Origin: Leucocoprinus leucothites | Taxonomy: Eukaryota > Basidiomycota > Agaricomycetes > Agaricales > Agaricaceae | Length of the DNA: 64,000 nucleotides | Assembly (NCBI GenBank): GCA_013368445.1 | Contig: JAACJO010000007.1 | Span: forward strand, 372,001-436,000 | Reading direction: 5' to 3' | Shown here: piece by piece, positions 21,884 through 32,722 of the stretch | Position numbering within the stretch: the stretch's first letter is position 1 | How the letters are laid out: each line of letters begins with the position of its first letter | The notes under the pieces: model-generated | What the model was told of the DNA's origin: nothing | Database searches by the model: none | Seen by the model: only the letters and a program-made list of their open reading frames with translations | Position numbers and translations under genes: made by a program

Positions 21884-23577
21884 CTAATGGACGCGTTCGT
21901 TCACGAATACCCCTGCTGCCCCCATCCCACTTCCAACACACATGCTTGTGAGCAAGACCTTCTCATTCCGTCGACGGAGCTCCTCAAGCCCGGTAATGAC
22001 TTGCCGAACGCCAGCTACGCTACTATCAGTTTGGTGCACTCCTTTACCCAGGATAAAGACTCACTAAGTCCAATGGGATGGGAGACCGCAATCGAACCAC
22101 CACTGTGGAATAAAATCAGTTGTATCCTATCTTGGATACATTTGGCACTCACTTGGGATTGATCTTCTCGATAGGAATGTCTAGCTGGTCGACACAGTAC
22201 GCGAACTGAGATGCGAAGGCTTCGTTGATCTATGCAGAAGTTCAGCTAAGCAATTGTATTTCCGTGAATGAGCGAGTGTACTTCGTAGACATCGACATCT
22301 TCCTTCTTCAAGCCCACCATTTCTAACATCTTAGGAACGGCGAAAACTGGTGAGATACCCATATACTTGGGTTCCACACCTGGTATACGGTCAGTAGTTG
22401 GACGGACTTGGTGGACCAGATGTGTTGCGGGGCTCACCAACGATGGTACTGCTTATCCACCTTCCAAGAATTTCCATTCCCTCTCTCTCCGCTCTTTCTC
22501 GGGTAGTCATCATGACAAGGCCAGCACCATCTCCAACGCCACTTGCATTGCCTGCGGTAGTGGTTCCTGGTTGCCATTGAGGGAATGCAGGCTTGAGAGC
22601 TGCAAGGCCTTCGGCAGTCACCCCCGGCCGGATAGTATCGTCGACGGAGACGATCTGTCCGTTAATTTCAATTGGAAGGATCTCGTCCGCAAATATGCCC
22701 TTCTTAACAGCCTCAGATGCTCTTGTATGAGATATAAGGGCAAAGTGGTCTTGTCTCTCTCGTGAGACGTTGAAATCTTTAGCGACGTTCTCCGAGGTCC
22801 AACCCATCGCCTGCTCATAGAGTTAGCGAGTTATAGCTGTAGTGAGAAATAGTAGTTTTAGTTCACCTGAATAGAATCATGAGCATGCTGATGTGCGTCA
22901 ACAGCCTCTGAGACTTCAGGGGTAGGTCGGGGACTACGGATCACATGGGTTAATGGGGATTGTCATGCAGGTCCAAGGTAAGTAGATGCACTACACACTT
23001 GAGACTCATGCTCTCGGCGCCAACAGCCCAGCCAATAGAGGTTTCCCCTGCCTGAATGGCATGAGCAATGGCGCGAATCGACATTAAACCTGAGGAACAG
23101 AGGCGATTGACGGTGGATATGGGGACCGTGTATGGAATGCCGGCGGCCAGCGCTGCCGCTCGAGAGATGTAGAGTGGCGACGGTGGATGGCACACAGCTA
23201 GACATTGTAGTCAGACGATATGTTAAGCTATGGCTCTTGAGAACGACCTCCTACCTACGCAGATGTCATCAAGTTTGTTCGGGTCAAACCTTGTCTTCTC
23301 GAGAGTAGCCTGGAAGGGCTTGTCAAGCAAGTTGCGTACGAGCCATCAGTATCGCACACACCTTGAAGAGTGCGTAGAGAAGTTCGTCGACGGTAGTATC
23401 TTTCCACTGTCCCTTCTTCGCCCTCCCCACGGCAGTTCGCTTTCCAAAGGTAATCACGACGTCGTCTGGATTCTTCTGAAGAATATTAGCCAAACCGCGG
23501 GGAGGGTGAGTGCTCGCAGCACGCGTAAATCGAGGGCTTAACGTCCTGCATAACGTTCTTGTCGGAAGAGATAACAT
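21884..23577 (-). CDS. 3-ketoacyl-CoA thiolase
   Basis: Nine exons (23577-23362, 23309-23255, 23197-22999, 22933-22867, 22810-22438, 22379-22282, 22229-22153, 22102-22065, 22014-21884), 417 aa. The catalytic set is complete: nucleophilic Cys in NRLCSSGLMS (about residue 124), NEAFASQ, His in GGSIAVSHPIG and the second Cys in TSMCVGSGMGAAG. It performs the last step of fatty-acid beta-oxidation. Sequence blocks (PDDVVITFGKRTAVGRAKKG, TPEVSEAVDAHQ) resemble the peroxisomal ACAA1/Pot1 class. Yet the N-terminus is Arg/Ser/Thr-rich like a mitochondrial presequence, and I see no PTS2 nonapeptide or PTS1 tail (ends NERVH). Location is therefore open. Confidence 0.93.
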
Positions 23578-24002
23578 GGTAAAAATGTGGGGTAAGAAGT
23601 CAGAACCTAGCAGGCAGGGCTCTCAGGTTCCGGCTATTTGAGGGCATGTTGAGGTTCATTGATGGGCAAGTTCACACAACTAGGCATTGATGAGAGCAAG
23701 TTCCGGAAGAACAAACACCCGTATTGTAAACGGCGTTAGCCTTAAGCAAGCACACTTTGGACTCTGAGAACGCGGTTGTACGTGTGCAACTTCATGCCAT
23801 AGTTGTAGGAAAACCGTGAGTACATAGAATAAAATAATTACAATGGGAGATCATATTAACTGAATGGAGTAGACTATGACCGCCCCGTATGAGGTAGGAG
23901 GCTGGAGACCGACAGCTGGAACTTAAGTCTCTAAGACACGGCTTGTTAGTTGATCGAAATCACGGAATGACGAAGGAGCACGGACAGAAAATGGTCATGG
24001 AA
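23578..24002. promoter_or_regulatory. Upstream region of the thiolase gene
   Basis: About 425 bp without a frame worth calling, between the thiolase start and the stop of bL32m (both minus). It should contain the thiolase promoter. No element is identified with confidence. Confidence 0.3.
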
Positions 24003-24440
24003 TCATGAGAGATCCGGGATTTCGACCTTGTTCTTTGCCTTCCACGCACGGTTGACATATGAATAACAATTGGCACAGAGGTGGTGAGAAAGCTTGGGTC
24101 CCCCGCAACCAGGGCAGTTGACAATGTCTAAACAGGAGAGTGTCAGTATAATGAATAAAATACAGACAACAGGCGCACTATGCTTATCCTTCAGGCCCTT
24201 GTTGGCAGAACGCATAGCCTTCCGTGAATGCGACGTCTTCTTCTTTGGGACGGCAAGGAGGAACGGAGGAAAGAGGTCGAGAATAGATTGGAGGGAAGGT
24301 ATTGACCAATTGAAAGCTGGTCTTGCAACAGCCAACGAGGCCAGCACGACACGAGTGTTGACAAGCGGTCGTAGAAACGATGTGTGGGTCAGAGGCGAAA
24401 GTGCGCCGCGGGTTTGGGTGAGGAGTGCGGCAGCAGCCAT
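24003..24440 (-). CDS. MRPL32: Mitochondrial ribosomal protein bL32m
   Basis: Two exons (24440-24179, 24127-24003), 128 aa. The N-terminus from MAAAALLTQTRGALSP is Arg/Ser/Ala-rich, a mitochondrial presequence. Then comes the bacterial L32 core VPKKKTSHSRKAMRSANKGLKDKH and the zinc-binding CPGCGGPKLSHHLCANCY. It is a large-subunit mitoribosome protein that in yeast is matured by the m-AAA protease. Its start lies 116 bp from that of the divergent NDUFA5 gene, so two mitochondrial genes share a promoter. Confidence 0.94.
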   Translation of the reverse strand: MAAAALLTQTRGALSPLTHTSFLRPLVNTRVVLASLAVARPAFNWSIPSLQSILDLFPPFLLAVPKKKTSHSRKAMRSANKGLKDKHSAPVVCILFIILTLSCLDIVNCPGCGGPKLSHHLCANCYSYVNRAWKAKNKVEIPDLS

Positions 24441-24556
24441 AGAGATGAGTTGACTGAGAGAGAGAGAGACCAGAAGCTTTGATTCCAAAAATTTGTACTC
24501 CGACGCGTGATCAAACTAGGCGTTCGCCTTCCCCACCGACCTCGTCCTAGCCACCA
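24441..24556. promoter_or_regulatory. Bidirectional promoter bL32m / NDUFA5
   Basis: Only 116 bp separate two divergent ATGs, and both products are mitochondrial. Co-expression is a reasonable inference. A CT-rich tract on each side is the only visible signal. Confidence 0.55.
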
Positions 24557-24994
24557 ATGTTCCGCCTCACTCGCCCTCTTTTCCAAGCTTTCAAGCAGTC
24601 CACGGGTATCACAGGACTTGCTGTCCACCCAAACCCTCTCCCAGAACTCGTCAAGACCTATGAGTCCACGCTCTCCACGCTCTCTACCATCCCGCAAACC
24701 TCCGTGTACCGTCAGGGTACAGAAGCCCTCACGCGGCACAAACTCAACATTGTACAAACCGCAAATGGCGACATCCGTGCTGCGGAGAAGAAGCTAAATG
24801 AGGGACAGATAGAGGAATCGTTGGAAATTGCCTCCGATGAACTTGAGCTAGCACAAAAGATGGTCGAATGGAAAGCGTATGTATCACGACACCGCTGTTT
24901 GCTGGTTTCCTTTGACATACTTGAATCTAGGTGGGAAGACCTTGAGGAAGCACCTGAACCTGGCCAATGGGAGTACTTTGGCAAGTCGACATGA
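24557..24994 (+). CDS. Complex I accessory subunit NDUFA5 (B13)
   Basis: Two exons (24557-24876, 24931-24994), 127 aa. It matches the NDUFA5/29.9 kDa family: the N-terminal segment LTRPLFQAFKQSTGITGLAV followed by HPNPLPELVKTYESTL, two helices, and the C-terminal WEDLEEAPEPGQWEYFG. It sits on the peripheral arm of mitochondrial NADH:ubiquinone oxidoreductase. The intron splits the Ala-Trp at residue 106-107. Confidence 0.92.
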   Translation: MFRLTRPLFQAFKQSTGITGLAVHPNPLPELVKTYESTLSTLSTIPQTSVYRQGTEALTRHKLNIVQTANGDIRAAEKKLNEGQIEESLEIASDELELAQKMVEWKAYVSRHRCLLVSFDILESRWEDLEEAPEPGQWEYFGKST

Positions 24995-25043
24995 CGCGGA
25001 AGGATGCTGGGTTAGAGGAGAGATTTACGCCAAGGGGAATACC

Positions 25044-25144
25044 ATATATTTTCCAAACATGTTGTGTAGATCATATGCATACCGCAGGCCGTACGAGGAT
25101 TTCTGAATCCGTTGGGTTTGGGGAAATATATTTCAAACATGTTG
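25044..25144. repeat. Pair of imperfect direct repeats
   Basis: An element reading about ATATATTTTCCAAACATGTT at 25044-25063 recurs with small changes at 25124-25144, about 80 bp further, each preceded by a purine-rich GGGGAA-type sequence. Both lie between NDUFA5 and the tRNA. It may be a short local duplication in the 3' flank; no function evident. Confidence 0.4.
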
Positions 25145-25226
25145 CGACGTGCGAGGAACCTACATACTACATACCTCTGCCGCAGGCCATTCAGAGGCAC
25201 AAACGATTACTGGAAGTCCAAACTAC

Positions 25227-25237
25227 AAAAAAAAAAA
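25227..25237 (-). terminator. RNA polymerase III terminator of tRNA-Ser
   Basis: Eleven consecutive T on the minus strand begin two bases past the discriminator base of the tRNA, a canonical Pol III stop. Confidence 0.85.
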
Positions 25238-25239
25238 TT

Positions 25240-25332
25240 CGCTGGAAGCAGGATTTGAACCTACGCGGTGAAACACCAAGTGATATGTTTGGTTATTCAA
25301 ATCACTCGCCTTAACGACTCGGCCATTCCAGC
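25240..25332 (-). tRNA. tRNA-Ser(UGA) with an 11-nt intron
   Basis: The acceptor stem GCTGGAA pairs with TTCCAGC and the discriminator is G. The D arm reads TGGCCGAGTCGTTAAGGCG. The anticodon stem AGTGA/TCACT holds T-T-TGA-A, giving anticodon UGA (25297-25299). An 11-nt intron (25285-25295) follows position 37, the normal place. A long variable arm (TGGTGTTTCACC) and the T arm GTAGG-TTCAAAT-CCTGC complete a type II tRNA. It reads UCA serine codons. Confidence 0.92.
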
Positions 25333-25570
25333 TCGTGGGATGGGTCAAACTGACCATATAACTGCAAAATTCATTGACCGAGAGCCAGGTTCTACTGCTA
25401 CTGTTTATATCCATTCTCTACTATTAACCCCCTCTCACTAAACTAGGCTGGCGGTTTGCTGCTGCACACAAGGCCCCAGACATTGTACTGCATACAAACG
25501 GACAACCAAGACGACCTTTTATCCAAGGACAACCCATTGAACTACACCTTTTACGACATACTACGACAAG

Positions 25571-26242
25571 ATGGATTCTCTGATTCCGTTCACGACTTCA
25601 GGCGCTCTAATGGATTGCGTGGACAGTACGTCTACTACCTCAGTACACACCCTTCCTCTGCACATCCTGAGCACCTTCCTTCCCCCCCCCCCGTCTACAT
25701 CCATGCCCCGTCAACTCGAAATGGACCCGTATCCAAAATTACCTCCTGTTGACATGACTCAGGGAAGATGCTCGTCATTCTACGGGACGGTCGGAAGTTA
25801 CATGGCGTTTTGCGATCGTATGATCAGTTCGGTGTGTCTTGCATCTAGGTTTCTTGAACTCTCTTGGCCGGAAAACCTGACCCATCTTCCCTTATTTCGT
25901 GCAGCGAATCTTGTCCTAGAAGACACAGTCGAACGAATACACCATGGGGATACCTTTGCCGAGAACTGGCATGGTTTATTTCTCATTAGAGGAGAGAACG
26001 TTGTACTGCTCGGTGAAATTGTGTGCTGAAATCTTCATCACTCAGTTTGAGCCGTCTGACTTTGATTTCAGGATCTAGATAAGGAAGACGAGGTCCCTCT
26101 CCGACAAGTCGACTATCGCCTGTTAGAGCCCTACGTCAAGCAAGATATCGACCAAAAGAAGGAACATGACGAGGTAAAAGCCAAGGTTCTCTATGACAAG
26201 AAAGGTTTCTGCAAGGAAGGTGGCGAGGGCGACGGTTATTGA
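25571..26242 (+). CDS. LSM1: LSM1, decapping-activator Sm-like protein
   Basis: Four exons (25571-25625, 25763-25831, 25905-26020, 26072-26242), 136 aa. Begins [18 protein letters not shown]. Sm1 motif: [34 protein letters not shown]; Sm2: [19 protein letters not shown]. The C-terminal extension contains [15 protein letters not shown] and a charged helix, the part that wraps the Lsm1-7 ring and binds Pat1. The ring binds deadenylated mRNA 3' ends in the cytoplasm and promotes decapping. Confidence 0.95.
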
Positions 26243-26657
26243 TCTCGTCGAGTTTTTTTTTATTTTTCTTCGTCTTGTTTCTCTCTGTCTCTCCTCTGGT
26301 CCGAGGGCATGGACTGTCCTCTTATTGCTTTGCAACGTCTAGCTGATTCATTATGCTAAAGAGACCAGAAAAACTGTTCTGTATCATTTATCGCTTTTGC
26401 GGAGTTTAGTCGAGCTTATAGAGATCAATACCATACTGGTTCTCATATCACTGTAACTACAGGGACGGGACATACACAATACACACATGTGACGGAAAGC
26501 AATTGAGACGGAGTGATTTGTATTCTAATAGCGGGAAAAAGAAGAAGAAAGAAAGCCAACAAAAGTCATAATATTATCATTCAAAAGTCGCAGAGAACAA
26601 CCCAAAGCCCAAAAAGAAAAGAAAAAAGATCAAGGTCATAACAATACAGCTACACTT
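26243..26657. other. Convergent 3' intergenic region
   Basis: About 415 bp between LSM1 and the minus-strand Spp1-like gene. AT-rich with A-runs near 26536-26625, fitting 3' UTRs. No gene seen. Confidence 0.4.
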
Positions 26658-29600
26658 TTATGATGCGGGAGCCTTGCGCTTCTTGCCTTTCTTTAATGTT
26701 TCGGTTGTTCCTCTTGATTTGGTGTGTCCATTCGGTAATTTGGTATTAGACAATTTTAAAGGGGCTTGTGGGGCCGAGTTGATTGATTTGCGACTGCTAG
26801 GGTCTGTGAGATCTTCTATGCGCTTGCGCAGCTGGCGTTCACGGGTTGTCAAGCTGGTTAATAACTCCTCCTTCTTCTCTCGCTCCTTGCAGATATCCTT
26901 ATAACGGAGTGTCTGCCAGCTGCAAAAAGTGTTTAGATCAATGAAAAGGAAAATAGATGACACATCACGTACCCATTATGGCGCTTACAAGATTTCTGTC
27001 CAGGACACCACCACTCTTCATCCTCCTCCTCACCATCCTCAACCTGCATCCTGCTTTCATCTTTCGCTTCATAACTTTCCAGGACGCCAGCTCCGTAATC
27101 TTGCCATTCCTCCTCTCCAAAGCACAATCGCTGATCCCATCCACATTGATCAATATGTTCTGCCCGCTCGCTCGCAAGCTGCAACAGTCGCTCACGCCAA
27201 ACGAGAATCTCCATGCCACTTTTAATCTCTTCGCGCATCTTGACCACCTGATTCAACAACCCCTGGAGCCGCTCCATCTCTCGATCCATTTTCGTTTGTT
27301 TCTCTTTCTTCTTGTCCAAATCGGATTTAACTTTTTCGTCAACACACACAGCTATCCCCTCGCGCTTTTCGGCATGCTTGACACTCTCCCAAAGTTCTTC
27401 CTTCTTCCCTCCCTTCTTCGCCCAAGCGTCAATGCGGGACTGCATGTACTCGACGCCACACTCATCTGAGCAATATTTGGAGATAGCGCCACGTGCAGGT
27501 TTATGGCAGGCCTTGGGTGAATCAGGGTCTGGGTGGCGGAGGCCATTCAAGCAGCGCTGTTTGTATGTTGTTTTAAGGTTCAAGTGCGGATTTTCTGTTT
27601 GACACAATAAGTCAGATGATTAGAAAGCACAGGGGAAAAGACGAGTGGGTGCGAGGGAAGTTTGGCACTTACGTTCGATGCACGGTGGACAAAAGAATTG
27701 ATCGACAAGCTCAACCTCCATTTCCGGCATGTTGACGCAAGTTGTATGATACCATTCGTCGCACCTGGAAACTCATGCTTAATTCCCGAGACCACCAGGA
27801 TTGGAAAGGAACACACCGGTCACAAGCGATCATGAAACGTTCCTCATCGTACTTGGTTTTACAAACGCAATAGAGTTTGTCATCAACGATTTCCTCCTTC
27901 TCCTCTTCTTTCTCCTCAGACTTGCGCTCCGATTCAGGCTCAACAGAGCCAGCAGGCATAACTGACGTCGATCGAGATCGAGAGGTAGCAATGTGGCTGG
28001 CAACCCCCGATTTCTTCGCTGCTGCTGAGGCCTTGGACTGCTTCGTTGACGCCTTCGCCTCCAGAGTAGGAGCCACGCCGTCTGTAGCCTTTGATTTCTT
28101 ATTCGCTGTGGCTTTTGTTTTTTGCTGTTTGTTATTCGCCATAGTCTGAGCAGTAGCAGAACTAGCCGTCTCTTTTGTCTTTTTCGCTGAAACCTGAGGT
28201 GAAGATTAATATAGAGACCACCTGGCATCGAGAATAATCAACTCACTTTGCTCCCACTCTCTTTTTTCTTTTTAGCGGCCTGCATCGACGTAGCACCGAT
28301 GGGCTCTCCCTTCTTCGTGACCTCCTCATCCTTGTCTTTGCTACGAGGTGCAGATGATGCCGCAGAGGGAGGAGGCATCGATCCACGATCAAGCCCAGGA
28401 AGGGCCGAAGGAGGGCGCACAAGAGGGGACGTAGCCGCCGGAGAAGTAGAGGCAGTAGGCACGGGGGACGAGCGCTTGAGTTCATCGACGTTCGTTTTCA
28501 GCAAGGGTGGGGCTTTGAAGGGAGCAGCTGGGATGGTTGGTGTAGCAGTTTTACGACCAGTAGGAGCAGTTGTTGGTCGATCATCTAGCAAGCTCAACAG
28601 CTCGTCCTCGACATCGTCGGCACCATCAACTTCCATCGGAGTATCCTTTGAGTTGTCGCCTTCCTCCAAAATTTCAGCGACAGCGAGATCAATATCCATG
28701 TCATCCGGCTCCCGCTTTTGAACTGGGGCAACGGGTTCATCATCTTCAGCCATCAGCTCCGCGAGCTCCCGTTCCAGGGCAGCATCAGCGTCAGGTGAGA
28801 CGCTTCGAGGGGGAACAGTCGGTTTAGGTGCTTCAACCGGAGGTGTGCGTGCCCTCTTCTTGTTCTTCTCATCAGGCTGTGTTTTTGCGAGGATAGGGCT
28901 GATGGAGGGCGATGGAGAACGAGGAGGTTCAGGGGGCAACTGGTGAGGGATAGATGGTGATTGGGCGTAATGATCGAGCAACCATTCATGCGGATCTTGC
29001 TGTTGCTTTTGCTGTTGAGATTCACTCGCTCTGACTTCCTGATTCTCTTTAGCTTCTTGAGTGTTGGGAAAAAGTGTTTGAGCGTCAACCACAATGCGAT
29101 GGGAGTCAGAGGACCGAGAAGATGCTATTTTCGCTCGATCATCTCGGGAAGGTCTAAACAGATTTTTATCAATAAGCAGAACATATAAACCGTCTTGTTC
29201 TCGGCCATACCTAGGAGCCGTGTCCTTCTTTGGCTGCTGTTCCTTTGATCGCAAAGGTGCATCGAAAGAAGTCGCTAAAGGAGGTTCCATCTTTACTACT
29301 ACAGGTTCATCGACCGCTGCATCATTCATGACAGCATCAAGCGACATCTTGCGAGATGTGTCCTCCGCCGGTTTACGAGCTATAAGCTCTTCAATCTTTG
29401 AGATAGACGAATCCTGAGCGAGAGCTATGACGGGGGGACCACACTCTTGTGATATCGCCTTGGTTTCAGAACGAGTAGGAGAAGTCGAGGTGCGTGGCCC
29501 GTCATCAACCTTCTTGACCTGGGTGTGAGATTCCTTGCGTACATCCGCAATGGCAGCAGCGGCAGCAGCTTCATCTGCCCGTCGGGCCTCGTCAGACTTC

Positions 29601-32094
29601 TTGGCAGCCGTGATTCTACCGATCTGGCTCCCAGGAGGAGATCGTCGCCCGAGAGGACTGATGATACGATGACTCTCACCCGCTGCAATTCTTTCTCGCT
29701 CCCTTTCTGCAACATCTCCAAGCCCGGTGTGTACTTGCTTTCTTCCTTGTCCAGAGCCGGGTCTACGAACAATAGAAGAACCAGGCCGATGAAAAAGAAA
29801 TTCGGTAGTAATAGGTGGTGGTAGAGCAACGACCCTCGGATAAGGTTCGATGGAGGATGGAGGCTAAGGGGGGAAAGAGTACATTTAGGCCCAACTCACG
29901 TTAGAGAACAAAAATAACTTACGGGTGACTCGGAATACCTCTGCTTCTTTGTTGGGCGCTCGCCATCAGTGGAAGAAGGGCCAGGGGCAGAGGATGAAAG
30001 GTGGAGCGTGACGGGGTCGTCGTGGTTGGCGGGACGCTTAATCGGGATGGGATCAGACTTGCGAGGGCCAGAAATGGGTGGGTAGGGTCGAATAGGCTGG
30101 GGAAGCTCAATGGCGGCAGGAGCAGACTGCGGGGTCAAAGGTTGGGCAGAAGGAGTAGCAAGGGAATGAAGGCGGATGTCTTCGTGAGCTGACCTAGGAC
30201 GTTCACTCGGCATGCGAGAGTCTCCCTGGCGTTGCAAAGCCTCACGCTCCCGTGCTTCCTGTTCTGCATGGAGGCTAGCATGTAGATGCCGCTCACGCTC
30301 TTCTTGTTGGCGTTGTCGAAAGTGCTCTTCCATACGCTGCTGCTCCTCTTGTTGTCGCAGTTCACCTAACCGGCGCATCTCTTCGCGACGCCTGAGCTCC
30401 TCCATCTGCCTTTGTTCGTCCAGCCGTCGTTCTTCAAACAGCCTTTGTTCCTCCAACCGTCGTTCTTCATACAGTCGTTTTTCATCTTTCCTGTGCTCCT
30501 CGTAGATCCTCTGTTCCTCTATTCTACGCTCTTCGTCATGACGCCTGCTTTCTTCCTCGTGGCGTATGCGCTCCTGCAAGAGTTGCTCTTCCTCACGTCT
30601 GCGTTTTACCAGAGCTTCTTCGTACGCACGACGTTCCTCTCCCTCACGCTCACGAAGACGGCGTTCTTGATCTAGACGGATCTCCTCATTGAATTTGTCT
30701 ACACGACGGCGCATCTCCATTTCCTCTGCACCCCGTCGAAGCTCCTCAAGCCTGCGTTGTTCTCGTTCATTCAGACGCTGCTGCTGCTCCAGTTGGCGTT
30801 CCTGTTTGCGACGTGCCAGTAACAGTTCCTCGGCACGCAACCGCTCACGTTCACGACGCTGCTGTTCCTCCAGTGTTCTTCGCGCAAGCTCTTCTTGACG
30901 CTCGCGCATACGCTCCTCTTGTATGCGCTTTTCGCGATACTCATCGTCCCGCTGGCGCTGCTCAAAGAGACGCCGGTGCTCAAGACGTTTTTGCTCAAGA
31001 TCTTTCTGTTGCTGTTCGAGTCTTTTCTGTTCAACACGCTCTCGCTCCTGTTGAGCAAGCCGGCGCTGCTCGTCCTCATACTGCTGGCGAGAGAGAGGAG
31101 GAGGCGGAGGAAGCGGAGGATAAAAGACAGAGGAGGATGAGGAGGAGGAGGAGGGACGATGATGATCTGGAAGACGAGGTTCGTCGTTTGGGGAGATGCG
31201 ATGAGGCACGTGAGAAGCAGGAAGAATTGCGGGATATTCGCGCGGACGAGTGAGGGAGGGGCTACTGATGGGCTGAGAATTGCGATACGAGTCCTGTGGG
31301 GAACGGGTAGGTGGGTTATGCCTCGGAGAGTGGACGGGAGCGGGAGAGAGGTCGGGCGGAGAACCGGCCGAAAGGCGCTTGCGTTCCTCGGTGGCAGCGT
31401 GAACGAGAGCCTCGAGGCTGGCAAAGGGCCCCATTTTGTTCTGGGAGGATGTAGGAGGAGGATAGAGAGAGGCCGTGGGACTTGCAGCAGAGACGGTGTT
31501 GGACCGCGACCGTTGTGAGACAGAAGAAGTGTGACGGGGCTGGGTCAGCTGGGCGTGTGATGACGTTGGCCGGTGTGGACGTGGGGAGGTCTGGGTAGGC
31601 GGGATGAACGGGGACATTGATGATCGCTGCTGACTGGGCGACGTGTAGCCTGCGTGTGACGGCAGCCTGGCCTGTGTCATTGGGGAGAGTCTCGGCGAGG
31701 TCACCGGAGGGTAAGAGTAAGCCGGTGGTGAGCGGGCGGCGAGGCGGGACTGGTCCGTTATTGTTGTTGTTGGTGGTGGTGGTGGTGGTGGTTGGCGGTG
31801 AGCGGGGGTAGGGGTGGACTGGGATGAGGGGTGGATAAGGGTATCGATGGAACGGGGGGCGACATGGGAACGGGGCTGGTCGGGGCGAGGCTGGTCGGGA
31901 AAAGGCCGGTGGTGGTCGGCATCGTGAGGATGATGGTCTGGGGCGGGTCGGCGTGTGCTCGGTGGTCCGGCGGGATTACGGAGGTGAGGGGCGAGTACAA
32001 CGGGGTCCGGGACAGGATGGGCGGGATTAGAGTCGTCTGGGGGCTCCGGGACCGGGCAGAGGAGGGAGGAGATATCGAGGCGACGAGAGCCCAT
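26658..32094 (-). CDS. SPP1: Very large Spp1/CFP1-like PHD protein with coiled-coil N-terminus
   Basis: Seven exons (32094-29923, 29863-29211, 29153-28247, 28193-27817, 27764-27673, 27594-26973, 26919-26658), about 1,694 aa. Residues 1-330 are Pro/Ser/His-rich and disordered. Residues 335-630 are an unbroken Arg/Glu/Gln coiled coil with repeats like ERRLEEQRLFEERRLDEQRQ. Pro/Ser-rich linkers follow. The PHD finger (about 1350-1400) reads LYCVCKTKYDEERFMIACDR...CDEWYHTTC...FFCPPC. A second zinc module (CLNGLRHPD...ACHKPARG...YCSDECG) and helical C-terminus match Spp1/CFP1, the H3K4me-reading subunit of the Set1/COMPASS methyltransferase. The frame is open across all junctions, so one gene is favoured, but two genes joined by prediction is not excluded without RNA. 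Confidence 0.8.
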
Positions 32095-32722
32095 GGTGGT
32101 TGAGGTGGGAGGTGTCGGCGTTGTTTGTGCCTTGTTGGATCGGTTATCTGTCTTCGGCTCACATGGCTTACCAGATCTCAGTTGGATCTTCGGCTCAGAC
32201 TCCATTCTCTCACACACACACATCGATAGTGTCATCCATTCATAGTACCCTATCATACAACATCTGTGCAACAGGACATTGCAGCGAGGCCCACCAGGCG
32301 ACCTCTGACGATCCTCCACGAGCTCGCCGCACCCAAGTCCCATCCCTTTTCTTCCTCTCCAGCACGCTATGACGGTCTCAAGGTCCTCGATCCGCCCAGT
32401 CCGTAATGGCTGGCTGATCCTCGTCGAGATGTTTTTGTGCGGCTGCACATCCCCCTCAGTCAGCACCTCGTCGGAACACATCCAGCGACTCACTCACCTG
32501 TGGTATTGCGTTGCAGTCACAGGCCCGCTGCCCCGGCTCTTATGCCAGCCGAAAAACTGTACAGTTCCAATCCCGTGGCTGACTAGGACCCCGGAACCAG
32601 CGTCAGGGGTCCATTCGAAAATCCACTGTGAGCGAACGAGTCTCATTGCGCACGCTGCTTTAGCCATCCTCGCCCAAACGCAACTTATCCGACCGACTAG
32701 CTGAACACGGGCCCCGCATACG
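32095..32722. promoter_or_regulatory. Divergent promoter Spp1-like / Stm1-like
   Basis: 628 bp between start codons. The minus-strand frame stays open upstream to 32493, so an earlier start is formally possible, but that part has no protein-like composition. The plus side holds the Stm1-like promoter. Confidence 0.4.

Noticed and set aside
30212..31253. Plus-strand frames rich in Ser/Cys/Arg opposite the coiled coil
   Set aside because: Shadows of the Glu/Arg/Gln codons of the minus-strand coiled coil; no domain.
32095..32493. Upstream extension of the Spp1-like frame to a Met at 32493
   Set aside because: The added 133 residues are unlike the rest and contain Cys/Trp-rich random-like sequence; MGSRRLDISSLLCP at 32094 is the more natural start.
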